Shown here: positions 17,278 to 25,667 of the stretch, one piece after another
How positions within the stretch are numbered: position 1 is the first letter of the stretch
Layout: the number at the start of each line of letters is the position of its first letter
NCBI GenBank assembly: GCA_902762505.1
Contig: CACWOQ010000019.1
Span: 1 to 52,187, forward strand
DNA: 52,187 nucleotides
Source: an uncultured Ruminococcus sp.
GTDB taxonomy: Bacteria > Bacillota > Clostridia > Oscillospirales > CAG-272
Reading direction: 5' to 3'
The notes under the pieces: generated by a model
Database searches by the model: none
What the model saw: only the letters and a program-made list of their open reading frames with translations
What the model was told of the DNA's origin: nothing
Position numbers and translations under genes: made by a program

Positions 17278-17802
17278 ATGAAGATCAAACGAATATCTGA
17301 CAGCGAGATCGCGGCGTATCTGTCATCTGACGACGCGGCGGAGCTCGGGATAAGAACGGACAGACCGCCCGATCCGGAAACGGCGGCTCTGATAGCGTCT
17401 ATCGCACGGTCCGAGCTCGGGTTCGGATACTCCGCGCAAAGCTGTACGCTCGATTACGGATACGCGGACGGCGTTTTCATGATCAAAATGAAAAAAAGCT
17501 CGCCTGACAGGACCGTCATGTGCTTCGCGGACGGAAACAGTCTCAGGACTGCGTGCTCTTTTCTTTGCGGACACGTAAACGAAAGCAGTCTGTACGGCGG
17601 CTGCGGCGAGTATTATCTTCTGATCGCATATGATCCCGCCCCCGAAGGCGGCGTGCCGTACCGCGTACGCTCCGCGCTCGAGCTGTGCTTTGACAGCTTT
17701 GACGCCGAAGATCCCGCATTCATACGGATCACCGAGCATAATCTCATATTAATTTCGGAAAATGCCGTAAACGATATTGCAAAATCCGAAAAAAAGTGGT
17801 AA
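17278..17802 (+). CDS. mecA: MecA-like adaptor protein
   Basis: A 174-residue protein resembling the MecA/YpbH adaptors that bring substrates to the ClpCP protease. N-terminus MKIKRISDSEIAAYLSSDD and C-terminus (ESSLYGGCGEYYLLI, then an ITEHNLILISENAV ending) match the family layout of an N-terminal substrate domain, a loop and a C-terminal ClpC-binding domain. The frame opens upstream at 17242 but the ATG at 17278 has GGGAGGT at good spacing. It starts a plus-strand run with the uracil-DNA glycosylase 29 bases on. Assignment is by pattern; identity to true MecA is low. Confidence 0.68.
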   Translation: MKIKRISDSEIAAYLSSDDAAELGIRTDRPPDPETAALIASIARSELGFGYSAQSCTLDYGYADGVFMIKMKKSSPDRTVMCFADGNSLRTACSFLCGHVNESSLYGGCGEYYLLIAYDPAPEGGVPYRVRSALELCFDSFDAEDPAFIRITEHNLILISENAVNDIAKSEKKW

Positions 17803-17831
17803 AATGAAAAAAAACGAAGGGACGTCTTAAA

Positions 17832-18392
17832 ATGGACCTGTCACAGCTGAAGAAAAAAGTCGAAGAATGCCGCGTCTGCGGACTTTGTGAAACGAGAAAC
17901 AACGTCGTTTTCGGCGAGGGCTCTGTCGACGCAGATATAATGTTCATAGGAGAAGCGCCGGGACAGACCGAGGATGAGACCGGAAGACCTTTCGTCGGTC
18001 GCGCCGGTCAGCTTTTCGACAAGTATCTTGTCGCGGTCGGACTGTGCCGCGAACAGGTATACATATGCAATACGATAAAATGCCGTCCGCCGAAAAACCG
18101 CGATCCTCTGCCGGAGGAGCAGGCGGCGTGTCTTGAATATCTGCGCGAGCAGACGAGGATCATTGATCCGAAGCTTATCGTCTGTCTCGGCAGGATCGCG
18201 GCGTTCCGCATCATATCCCCGGATTTCAGGATCACGCGCGACCACGGAGTCTTTTATGAAAGGAAGGGCAAGATCCTTACCGCGGTATACCACCCGTCCG
18301 CGCTCCTGCGCGATCCGCGGAAAAAGGACGACATGCTTGCCGACATGATGAAGATAAAGGAAAAAGCCGACGAGCTGGCAAAAAGATCATGA
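17832..18392 (+). CDS. Family-4 uracil-DNA glycosylase (iron-sulphur type)
   Basis: Removes uracil from DNA in base-excision repair. The 186-residue protein has the four cysteines expected for the 4Fe-4S cluster (C13, C16, C84, C100), the catalytic-water motif GEAPGQTEDETGRPFVGRAG (about 40-59), NTIKCRPPKNRDP and the HPSALLRDP motif near 154. The length is typical. Its stop overlaps the next start by four bases (ATGA), so the transporter gene is translationally coupled. Preceding gene is MecA-like. Confidence 0.95.
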   Translation: MDLSQLKKKVEECRVCGLCETRNNVVFGEGSVDADIMFIGEAPGQTEDETGRPFVGRAGQLFDKYLVAVGLCREQVYICNTIKCRPPKNRDPLPEEQAACLEYLREQTRIIDPKLIVCLGRIAAFRIISPDFRITRDHGVFYERKGKILTAVYHPSALLRDPRKKDDMLADMMKIKEKADELAKRS

Positions 18393-19333
18393 CAGACATC
18401 ACAAGCCTTTCCTACACGGTCATAACGCTGTTCATCGTCGTTATCGTAAGCTTTGCGGCGACAAAGCTGAAGCTCGTGAGCGAAAACTTCACAAAAGGCT
18501 TCTCGACGTTCATAATATGCGTCGCACAGCCGTTCATGATCGTGGATTCGCTTTCACACGTCGAATTCTCGCTTGAAAATCTGAAAAGGGGCTTTACGGT
18601 AACAGGGCTCGGATTCATTTCGCTTGCTATATGCGCCGCCGTCGGCTTCATTGCGACGAAGCCTTTCAGAAACGAAGACGACAGAAAGATCGGAACGTTC
18701 GCGCTCGTATTTGCGAACACCGGTTTCATGGGGATCCCGGTGCTCAAAGCGCTTTTCGGCGATATAGGCGCGTTCTACGGAGCGTTCTTTATGATCACGT
18801 TCCAGGTAGTTCTCTGGACTTACGGAATGATCCTGCTCGGGCGCGGACGCGACGACATAAAAGTAAAGCCGTTGAATCTGATCTTCAACTACGGTACGGT
18901 ACCGTGCATTATAGGTATAATTTTATACGTACTGCCGTTCGATCTGCCGACGCCGGTCAGCTCAGCCGTGTCGATGCTCGGTTCGCTCTGCGCGCCGGGT
19001 TCGATGATAATCGTCGGTTCGATCCTTGCGTCGATACCGCTGCGCGAGCTTTTCCTCGACGGCAAAGCGTACGTTATCTGCGCCGTCCGTCTGATCGCGC
19101 TTCCGGCGCTGATATGCGGTATCTGCGTGCTGTGCAGGCTCCCCGAGGAAACCGTATACCTTTTCACTACGCTTACCGCGCTTCCCTGCGCCACGAACTC
19201 GGCGATGTACGCGCAGACGTACGATATATCGCCCGGACTTGCCGCGAAATCCGCTTCGCTCACGACGCTTTTATCCGTTCTGACGGTACCGCTTATGCTC
19301 GGTCTGGCGAAGCTTCTGCTGACTCTGCGGTAA
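18389..19333 (+). CDS. AEC (auxin efflux carrier) family transporter
   Basis: A 314-residue integral membrane protein with about ten hydrophobic spans and the AEC pattern (N-terminal TKLKLVSENFTKGFSTFI, ANTGFMGIPVLKALFG, APGSMIIVGSILAS, ALPCATNSAMYAQTY). Bacterial AEC proteins move organic acids such as malate; the substrate here is unknown. ATG lies inside the end of the glycosylase gene (4-base overlap). A bidirectional terminator follows. Confidence 0.9.
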   Translation: MTDITSLSYTVITLFIVVIVSFAATKLKLVSENFTKGFSTFIICVAQPFMIVDSLSHVEFSLENLKRGFTVTGLGFISLAICAAVGFIATKPFRNEDDRKIGTFALVFANTGFMGIPVLKALFGDIGAFYGAFFMITFQVVLWTYGMILLGRGRDDIKVKPLNLIFNYGTVPCIIGIILYVLPFDLPTPVSSAVSMLGSLCAPGSMIIVGSILASIPLRELFLDGKAYVICAVRLIALPALICGICVLCRLPEETVYLFTTLTALPCATNSAMYAQTYDISPGLAAKSASLTTLLSVLTVPLMLGLAKLLLTLR

Positions 19334-19360
19334 CGCGCCGTCAGATCACGGGCTCCGCGA

Positions 19361-19397
19361 AAAACCCGCCGCTGCACGAATGCAGCCGGCGGGTTTT
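19361..19397. terminator. Bidirectional terminator
   Basis: A 16-bp stem with one bulged C and a CGAA loop; AAAA on one side and TTTT on the other extend the pairing, giving a T run for both directions. It separates the converging AEC gene and the isomerase-like gene. Confidence 0.88.
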
Positions 19398-19419
19398 AAG
19401 TTTTAATTCTCTTTTATTG

Positions 19420-20265
19420 TCAGTCTGCAAGCCTTTTGGCGACGGCGGCAAGTTCCCTTCTCTTATCCGCGTATTCGGTCTCGCTCAAGCCGTTGGGATC
19501 AACGTCCGTCTCAAGCGAGAATACGCCTCCGAAGCCTATATCATGAAGCGCCCTTGAAAATTCTTCCCAGTTTATGACACCGGTGCACGGCAGCCAGTGG
19601 AAATCTCCTCTGCCGTCGTTGTCGTGAACGTGAAGGACTCTTAAATAATCGGCTCCGATGAGACGGACGGCTTCCGCCGGGTCGCTTTTCGTCACGGCGC
19701 AGTGTCCCGTGTCAAGACACACGCGGAAATACTGTGAGTCTATCTTTTTCACAAAATCAAGTATCTGAGCGGGCGTCGCGAGCGAAAGCGCCGGCATGGG
19801 CATATTTTCAAAGTCTATAACGACGCCCGCTTTTTTAGCCTCTTCGGTGAGTCTGCCGAAGAATTCAAGATTCATTTCCGTGAACTCCTCCGGATGAGGA
19901 TCGCTTTCACAGCCGTACGGCATGATCGGATGTATCACCATATCACGGCAGCCGAGCTCGGCGGTGCCGTAAAGCGAACGTACCATTTTTTCGAATCTCT
20001 CCGCTCTGTCCTCCCGCGTTGAATCGCGCGGAGGCCAGCGCCACGGACCGTGCGTCTGGCTGACCGTAAGCCCCGCGCCGGCGCAGGCGTCTCTGACGAG
20101 CTTCAGATTCGCCGATACGGCGGACGGATCGCCGAAAAACACGTTTTCCGTGTGACAAAACGACTGAAAATCTATGCAGTCGTATCCAAGCGCCCTGATA
20201 TCATACAGCTCGCGTACTTTTTCTTCCACTCTGTCCTCGGGGCACCATTGTATGCCTGTTCTCAT
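19420..20265 (-). CDS. Sugar phosphate isomerase/epimerase (xylose-isomerase-like TIM barrel)
   Basis: About 281 residues. Pattern of the AP-endonuclease-2/xylose-isomerase-like barrel: GYDCIDFQSFCHT, VSQTHGPWRWP, CRDMVIHPIMPYG, VVIDFENMP (metal-ligand Glu), FRVCLDTGHCAV (Asp and His), LRVLHVHDNDG and VFSLETDVDPNG. These residues fit the usual divalent-metal site. The substrate is unknown. The start is the ATG at 20265 with GGGAGG upstream; it overlaps the ybaK stop by four bases (ATGA), so the two genes form an operon. Confidence 0.88.
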   Translation of the reverse strand: MRTGIQWCPEDRVEEKVRELYDIRALGYDCIDFQSFCHTENVFFGDPSAVSANLKLVRDACAGAGLTVSQTHGPWRWPPRDSTREDRAERFEKMVRSLYGTAELGCRDMVIHPIMPYGCESDPHPEEFTEMNLEFFGRLTEEAKKAGVVIDFENMPMPALSLATPAQILDFVKKIDSQYFRVCLDTGHCAVTKSDPAEAVRLIGADYLRVLHVHDNDGRGDFHWLPCTGVINWEEFSRALHDIGFGGVFSLETDVDPNGLSETEYADKRRELAAVAKRLAD

Positions 20266-20750
20266 TCCTTTTCCTCCCTGCACAGGTCCGCCGTACCGAA
20301 GCTTATCACCTTTGACAGCTCCGACGGCTTGATCTCTATCTGCGCGCCGATCCTTCCGGCGCTGAATATCAGAGTTTCACAGTCCGACGACGACACGTCA
20401 AAAAACGTCGGGAAAAACTTTTTCATACCGACGGGCGAGCAGCCGCCGTGAACGTAGCCGGTAAGCGGCAAAAGCTCCTTTGACCTCAGCATTTCGACGT
20501 TTTTTTCGTTTGCCGCCGCGGCGGCTTTTTTCAGGTCGAGCTCAGACAAAACGGGTATGACGAACACATAGTTCTTCCCGCTTTTGCCGACGGTCACAAG
20601 CGTTTTGAAAACGTGCGCCGGATCCTCGCCGATCATCCGGGCGACGACGTCGCCGGAAACGGCTTCTTCCGTTTCGTAATAGTGCGGTTTGTATTCCGCT
20701 TTTTTCTGCGCGCATATGCGCATAACGTTTGTCAGTTCCTGTTTTTTCAT
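20262..20750 (-). CDS. ybaK: Cys-tRNA(Pro)/aminoacyl-tRNA deacylase, YbaK/EbsC family
   Basis: A 162-residue trans-editing protein that clears mischarged Cys-tRNA(Pro). Features: PHYYETEEAVSGDVVARMIG, VFKTLVTVGKSGKNYVFVIP, the GGCSPVGMKKFFPTFFD loop and FSAGRIGAQIEIKPSEL near the end, all usual for the family. The frame opens at 20807 but the ATG at 20750 follows GGGGAGG and gives the normal length. Promoter at 20796-20824. Overlaps the downstream isomerase gene by four bases. Confidence 0.95.
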   Translation of the reverse strand: MKKQELTNVMRICAQKKAEYKPHYYETEEAVSGDVVARMIGEDPAHVFKTLVTVGKSGKNYVFVIPVLSELDLKKAAAAANEKNVEMLRSKELLPLTGYVHGGCSPVGMKKFFPTFFDVSSSDCETLIFSAGRIGAQIEIKPSELSKVISFGTADLCREEKE

Positions 20751-20795
20751 TTTCCTCCCCGTCCGGGTGTCATCATACGCGTTCTTTGCCGTGTC

Positions 20796-20824
20796 ATTAT
20801 ACAACAAAAACGGCGTCTTGTCAA
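20796..20824 (-). promoter_or_regulatory. Sigma-A promoter of ybaK
   Basis: Minus strand: -35 TTGACA (20819-20824), 17-base spacer, -10 TATAAT (20796-20801). Confidence 0.85.
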
Positions 20825-20868
20825 CCTCCGGGCGTTATTTTTACGTTTTACCTTTGAGGATATGAAAA

Positions 20869-20902
20869 CCCTCCCGCAGGAACCCGGTTCCGTACGGGAG
20901 GG
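20869..20902 (-). terminator. Leftward terminator-like hairpin, probable former guaA terminator
   Basis: An 8-bp GC-rich outer stem (20869-20876 with 20895-20902) and an inner GGAAC/GTTCC stem; on the minus strand it is followed by TTTT. No minus-strand gene ends directly to its right except guaA, now 5 kb away beyond the island. Confidence 0.55.
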
Positions 20903-20985
20903 GACTTCATGAGTTTGAGTCAGTTGATTTTCACGAGGCGGAAATGATAAGTTCGGCTGACGCGGTCTTTGCCGCAAAGCGGCTT

Positions 20986-21065
20986 ATAATTGCGCGAAGC
21001 GCATCATAATTCATAATTCGCCGTCAGGCGATCATAATTGCCGCTTCGCGGCTCGCTCCCACTCG
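20986..21065. repeat. 80-bp direct repeat, left copy (attL-like)
   Basis: Matches 25856-25935 at 79 of 80 positions, same orientation, offset 4870. It consists of small palindromes split by ATAATT words, then ten bases (21056-21065) equal to the last coding bases of guaA. The one mismatch is at 21055, the base of the guaA stop codon. Confidence 0.92.
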
Positions 21066-21357
21066 CTTAATTCAAGTTTATATGGGTTGTTTGCCGCTGT
21101 TTTTGCCTCGTTTTACGGGGTAAAACGATGTGTTTTTCTTTAGGTTATACCAGTTGATATGATTTTTAGTATCAAAATCGTATCAAGGTATAGCCAGCAT
21201 TACGGATATAATCATTGTTTCGGTAATACCGATAATTACGTTTTTATTTTACAACAGCAGCGCCCATTTGTCAACCCTTGATTTTTATATTTTCTATTAT
21301 TTGAAAATGTTTTCACTGAAGTACCTCAATTAAGCACGTAAACATTCCATTTCCATA
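21066..21357. other. Non-coding left end of the island
   Basis: About 290 bases without a convincing gene. It holds a CGTTTTAC/GTAAAACG inverted repeat near 21109-21127, the long inverted repeat at 21143-21195, and a CGGTAATACCG palindrome at 21221-21231. Otherwise AT-rich and featureless. Confidence 0.6.
21143..21195. repeat. Long imperfect inverted repeat
   Basis: Arms 21143-21166 and 21174-21195 pair over about 22 bases with a 2-base bulge and two mismatches or G-U pairs, around loop TAGTATC. No T run follows, so it is not an ordinary terminator. It could be a recombinase site, transposon end or leader hairpin. Confidence 0.65.
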
Positions 21358-21386
21358 TTGACTTTTTTGAAAATTTATGATAGAAT
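21358..21386 (+). promoter_or_regulatory. Sigma-A promoter in the island
   Basis: -35 TTGACT (21358-21363), 17-base spacer ending TGA, -10 TAGAAT (21381-21386). It points at the leader ORF at 21418 and probably drives the protease and lipoprotein genes. Confidence 0.82.
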
Positions 21387-21417
21387 GTATCCGAAAACGG
21401 AAAGGAGGATTTTTACC

Positions 21418-21492
21418 GTGAAAAACAGAACAATAGAAATAGTTCACGACGGACAAATATGTGCTTTGAAGCCATCCTCTTTCCCGAGTTGA
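21418..21492 (+). CDS. Small leader ORF or truncated gene start (24 residues)
   Basis: GTG start with a perfect AAAGGAGG site nine bases upstream; codes for 24 residues beginning MKNRTIEIVHDGQ and ending KPSSFPS before TGA. A strong promoter and ribosome site in front of so short a frame suggest either a leader peptide for the protease gene 110 bases on, or the start of a gene that has been cut. I do not recognise the sequence. Confidence 0.4.
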   Translation: MKNRTIEIVHDGQICALKPSSFPS

Positions 21493-21601
21493 AGGAGACT
21501 TTTAAACTACTTTCCTTATGCGCATAACCGCTTTGATTTTGCAGTTGTTTTGTGCTTTATTTATATATGATTTCAATAAAGAAGAAAGATGACAGATAAA
21601 A

Positions 21602-24600
21602 ATGAGAACCTATGCTTTAAGATCGAGAATAGTATCTGTGGTTTTAGCAATTGTATTTGTTGTGGCACACTTTAATATGAGTTCGGTTTCTGCTTCAGCT
21701 ACCACGGAATCTGATAAAAATATACTTTTAAATGACACAAACCATACTGAAGTTACTGGTTTTTCAAAAGAAGCCAAAAGTGAAATAGCATTAAAAACTG
21801 AGCTTGGAGAAACGGTTTTTGAAATCGAATCTATGCGAGAGGCAAACGTCAAACATTTTCATTTGGAAGACGGCTCTTTTCAAGCTGTTGTTTATGCTGA
21901 GCCTGTTCACAAACTTAATAGTGACGGAAAGTGGGATGTAATTGATAACACTTTATATCCTGACGGTAATAGTCTAAAAACAAAAGACAATCGGTTAAAA
22001 TTTGCGAAGGATATTGATGGAGATAATGATATTTTCTCAATTCATGATGGCGAATACGATATCGTATTTGGTACTACTGGATATTTCAAATCAAGTGGAT
22101 ATGTTGCACCTAAGGATACGATGACATACGAGGATAAATTAGAGGAACTGAAAGCAATAGAACGACTGTCATCGGAAATAAGATACGACAGTGCTTTTGC
22201 CAATGCATCGTTATCGTATCAAATCGAGTCAGACAATGTTAAAGAAAGCATCATTATTTCTAAAAAAGATTCTGTTTCTAACTATGCATACTCTTATAAA
22301 ATATCTCTGAGCGGATTGGTAGCCTACTTGGAAGATGATGAAATAGTATTCTATGATGAAACCACAAAGGAAGCAAAATATAAGATCCCTCGTCCATATA
22401 TGTATGACGGCAAAGATAATATGTCTTTTGATATTGAATACAGCCTTGTGCAAAATGGGAGCGGAAACTATGTATTGACAATTACTCCCGATTCTAATTG
22501 GATAAACGATTCAGAAAGATACTTTCCTGTAACAATTGATCATTCGCTGTTGGATGTTGGGCAAACGATTGATACGTATGTTAATTACTCTGATCCAACC
22601 AAAAACTATGGCGGTGAGCATGAATTATGGGTGTCCAATACAAAACAATCATATTATAAATTTACCACTCCGAATTTCCCATCCGGGATCAACATAACAT
22701 CAGCTGATGTTAAACTGCCTTACTATTATAACGTTGTCAATAACGAAAGTATTGAGGTTGGTATATACCGGATTATATCAAATTGGTCAGAAAATTCGGT
22801 AACATGGAATAATAAACCTTCCACCGCAACACAAAATCTGGATACAAGGGATATTTATGCAAACGGAGCACTTTCAAATAACCCTCAATATGTAACATTC
22901 ACAGTAACAAATTATATAAAATCGTGGTTTACCGGTACATCAAATAATGGCTTTGCTCTTAAACGAGAAGGAGGGTCAAATTACTCTGTTATTTTTGTTG
23001 CAAGAGAAAAAATGCAAAAATTTGCACAATTGACTATTTACTATGATGGAACGCACCTTGCTGAGGGCGTCTATTCTATAAAAAAGCAAAATGAGAACAC
23101 ATACCTTAAATCTTACATTCCTCAGAACTTGGCATGGGTTCTTCAAGACACAGTTTCTTATACATCACCGCCGACAACTCATGAACATTTTGAAAATATG
23201 TTCAAAATCGCTTATAGACCCGAACATAATGACTATGTGATTCGCAGTATGTTAGACAACGCATTAGTCATTTTTCCGAGCTTATATAATAATGCCCCAA
23301 TTGCTGGAAGACGCACTGAAAGCGACTCCGCATTATCTACAGGGTTCACTTGGAATCTTGTTTATAATAGCGGATATTATAACATTACTTATACAGAAAA
23401 CGGAACTACTTACTATGTAAAATCACTTTCTACTGAAAATGACGCGAAAGTCGTTTTCACAACCAATGTTAACGATTCTGGCACAAAGTGGTCTTTCTAC
23501 AAGTACAACGATATTACAGAAGAGGACATTGAGATGGACAAACGTGCATCAACGCTTTTGCCCGGAGAATCTTTTTCTTTTGTTGCACATATGTTTAGTA
23601 CAAGAATAGGGCATAACGGCCCACTCACATACAGTGTGAAAAATGCCGATGGAACAACTACAGATAAAGCCGCAATCAATTCAAGTACAGGCGTTTTACA
23701 AGCCTTGAAAACGGGAAAAATTAAAGTTGGAGTAACATATTCTGGCGCACCGTGGATATGGTGGTGGGAGTTAATCATTGCTGATGTAGCACAAGTGTCG
23801 TGTTATAACAATCTTGGCTTTTGGGACGTTCCAAATGGCGCTTCAAATCAAACTGTTGAATGCAACGAGGAAAACCAGCTTAAGAGATCAACATGGCAAT
23901 TTATACACCAAAATAGTGACTATTATTTGATAAAAAATACTATTACAGGATACTATTTAAAAAACTCAAGTAATCAACTAGTGCATGTTGTGCATACATC
24001 GTCCTCATACCCTAATAATATGATTTGGAAAGTAATTCATCAAGAAGATAACAGTTACAAAATCCAAAGCAAGTCAAACAGTAGCTACTATATTACAGAA
24101 CAAAATGTTAGCCATAGTACACAAGACCCAGACATACAACTTTCTAACGAATCGGCGGGACAAAGGCAATCGTGGAATATTAGAACAGGTAGACTATATT
24201 TTCAGATTAGTTACGACAATGGCTTCATTGAATGGAATAAAAATTCAGGTGAGAGCACTTTGGTAACAACAGCGCGCATTGAGAACAACATTAAATCCGA
24301 TTATCTTATAAAGATTTCAGATGCCTTTGCGGATCAATGTGGCGTTTATATAGATTTTTATTCTCTTTCTTCATATTTATCAGACGCAGATAAATGTCCA
24401 AATTCTGGGATAAACGATGATTGTACATGTATTTCAATTTCTTCTTGCTTATTAAAATGGAACGATAGCCCAAGCAATAATAACAATGTTGCTGGGTTCA
24501 GTCATAATTGCCACCATAAAAATATGACAAGATTAAGAAATAATTTGATAAATAGTACATCGCGGAATCACATTTTAATTACATATACTGGTCATAGATC

Positions 24601-24889
24601 ATGTTTCTATGACACCGAGGACGGGCATGAATATAATACATTAACAGGATTGTCAGATTACGATAATCCAATTATATGTATGCATGTTAGGCAATCTGAT
24701 AGAAAAAGTTCAATACTTGTTCTTGCCCATGAAATAACTCATTCTTTTGGAATACAACATCATAGTGCTCATTCTAGGCCTTGTATTATGGATAATAATC
24801 GTTATTCAGATAACGATCCTGACGTTCCATCCACTTATTGGTGTCAAGAATGTATAAATGCCATTAGATCTCGCGTTAACAATTATTAA
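21602..24889 (+). CDS. Secreted multi-domain protein with C-terminal archaemetzincin-like metalloprotease
   Basis: A 1095-residue exported protein. Signal peptide about 1-32; an N-terminal region (33-320) of the type found before DNRLRE domains in large secreted and RHS-like proteins; a DNRLRE/carbohydrate-binding-like beta domain about 321-482 (TYVNYSDPTKNYGG, ISNWSENSVTWNNKP, SNNGFALKREG); beta-trefoil (ricin-like) repeats about 488-632 and 725-870 (TWQF, KWSFYKY, IWKVI); an Ig-like stretch between them; and a zinc protease at 880-1095. The active site reads HEITHSFGIQHH (H1043, E1044, H1047, H1053), then C1061-I-M1063, 17 residues, and C1081-x-x-C1084. That CxMx17CxxC tail is the archaemetzincin signature, though its first cysteine is replaced. 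AT-rich, clearly foreign in composition. Ribosome site is weak (AGAAAGA). Confidence 0.82.
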   Translation: MRTYALRSRIVSVVLAIVFVVAHFNMSSVSASATTESDKNILLNDTNHTEVTGFSKEAKSEIALKTELGETVFEIESMREANVKHFHLEDGSFQAVVYAEPVHKLNSDGKWDVIDNTLYPDGNSLKTKDNRLKFAKDIDGDNDIFSIHDGEYDIVFGTTGYFKSSGYVAPKDTMTYEDKLEELKAIERLSSEIRYDSAFANASLSYQIESDNVKESIIISKKDSVSNYAYSYKISLSGLVAYLEDDEIVFYDETTKEAKYKIPRPYMYDGKDNMSFDIEYSLVQNGSGNYVLTITPDSNWINDSERYFPVTIDHSLLDVGQTIDTYVNYSDPTKNYGGEHELWVSNTKQSYYKFTTPNFPSGINITSADVKLPYYYNVVNNESIEVGIYRIISNWSENSVTWNNKPSTATQNLDTRDIYANGALSNNPQYVTFTVTNYIKSWFTGTSNNGFALKREGGSNYSVIFVAREKMQKFAQLTIYYDGTHLAEGVYSIKKQNENTYLKSYIPQNLAWVLQDTVSYTSPPTTHEHFENMFKIAYRPEHNDYVIRSMLDNALVIFPSLYNNAPIAGRRTESDSALSTGFTWNLVYNSGYYNITYTENGTTYYVKSLSTENDAKVVFTTNVNDSGTKWSFYKYNDITEEDIEMDKRASTLLPGESFSFVAHMFSTRIGHNGPLTYSVKNADGTTTDKAAINSSTGVLQALKTGKIKVGVTYSGAPWIWWWELIIADVAQVSCYNNLGFWDVPNGASNQTVECNEENQLKRSTWQFIHQNSDYYLIKNTITGYYLKNSSNQLVHVVHTSSSYPNNMIWKVIHQEDNSYKIQSKSNSSYYITEQNVSHSTQDPDIQLSNESAGQRQSWNIRTGRLYFQISYDNGFIEWNKNSGESTLVTTARIENNIKSDYLIKISDAFADQCGVYIDFYSLSSYLSDADKCPNSGINDDCTCISISSCLLKWNDSPSNNNNVAGFSHNCHHKNMTRLRNNLINSTSRNHILITYTGHRSCFYDTEDGHEYNTLTGLSDYDNPIICMHVRQSDRKSSILVLAHEITHSFGIQHHSAHSRPCIMDNNRYSDNDPDVPSTYWCQECINAIRSRVNNY

Positions 24890-24953
24890 TTTATACTTTA
24901 ATAGGCAAAATAATTATCTGTGCTTTTGTTCAGAAAAGCGAAAGGAGTAGAAA

Positions 24954-25589
24954 ATGAACATTAGAATTAAAGGATTGATTGTAGTTTTGTTACTTGTAAC
25001 AACATTTTTTGCTTTGTACAATTGTAAAAGCAAAGATAATGACATAACAAACCATTCTGAGGCAGCAGATTATGATGATATTATATTTCAAATTGAGGAA
25101 AAAGATATTAAAAGTTTTCAAGATAAAATCAAAGAGGCAAAGAATGAGAAAAAAATAAATGAGAATTCTTTGTATCTTACAACGATTTTTGACGAAAAAT
25201 CATGTTATTTGGATGGTTTTACAGTAAAAAAGCTTAATTACAGCGAAACTAACCGAATTGAAAGGAACTATCCCATCAATACTTTGTCTGTATCATGGGT
25301 TAAAGATAATAACAAAGATAATATTGAAGACATAGAATTAAGTATAGTGTATTGGCCGGATTATGACAAATCATATATCACAAATGGATATGTGGAATCA
25401 TCCATAGAAGATTTATATGAATTAAAGTACGAAAATCACCTATTATATCTTTGCCTTATTAACGATTGTACATTATGCAGATTAAAAATTAAAAATTATT
25501 GTATTAATTATGATAATGCTGTTGAAATACTTAATAATATCCGTAACATTATTGGATATCAAGCAAATGATATAAATACTCATCAGTAA
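24954..25589 (+). CDS. Small membrane-anchored or lipoprotein, unknown function
   Basis: 211 residues with an N-terminal hydrophobic segment (LIVVLLLVTTFFALYNC) ending in a cysteine at 24; the residue before it is Asn, so lipidation is doubtful and a single membrane anchor is equally possible. The rest is charged, Asn-rich and ends without known domains; four cysteines near LCLINDCTLCRL. AAAGGAG precedes the ATG. It follows the protease gene by 64 bases in the same AT-rich island and must be cotranscribed. A partner or immunity role is a guess from position only. Confidence 0.7.
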   Translation: MNIRIKGLIVVLLLVTTFFALYNCKSKDNDITNHSEAADYDDIIFQIEEKDIKSFQDKIKEAKNEKKINENSLYLTTIFDEKSCYLDGFTVKKLNYSETNRIERNYPINTLSVSWVKDNNKDNIEDIELSIVYWPDYDKSYITNGYVESSIEDLYELKYENHLLYLCLINDCTLCRLKIKNYCINYDNAVEILNNIRNIIGYQANDINTHQ

Positions 25590-25637
25590 AACTTCACTTT
25601 TGATGCTATTTACAAAAATAGGTTATTGTAAAAATGG

Positions 25638-25656
25638 GGCGGGAATAATTCCCGCC
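25638..25656 (+). terminator. Terminator at the end of the island genes
   Basis: An 8-bp stem GGCGGGAA/TTCCCGCC with a 3-base loop, followed by a weak T-rich stretch. It lies 48 bases after the lipoprotein stop. Confidence 0.55.
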
Positions 25657-25667
25657 TCACGTTGTTG

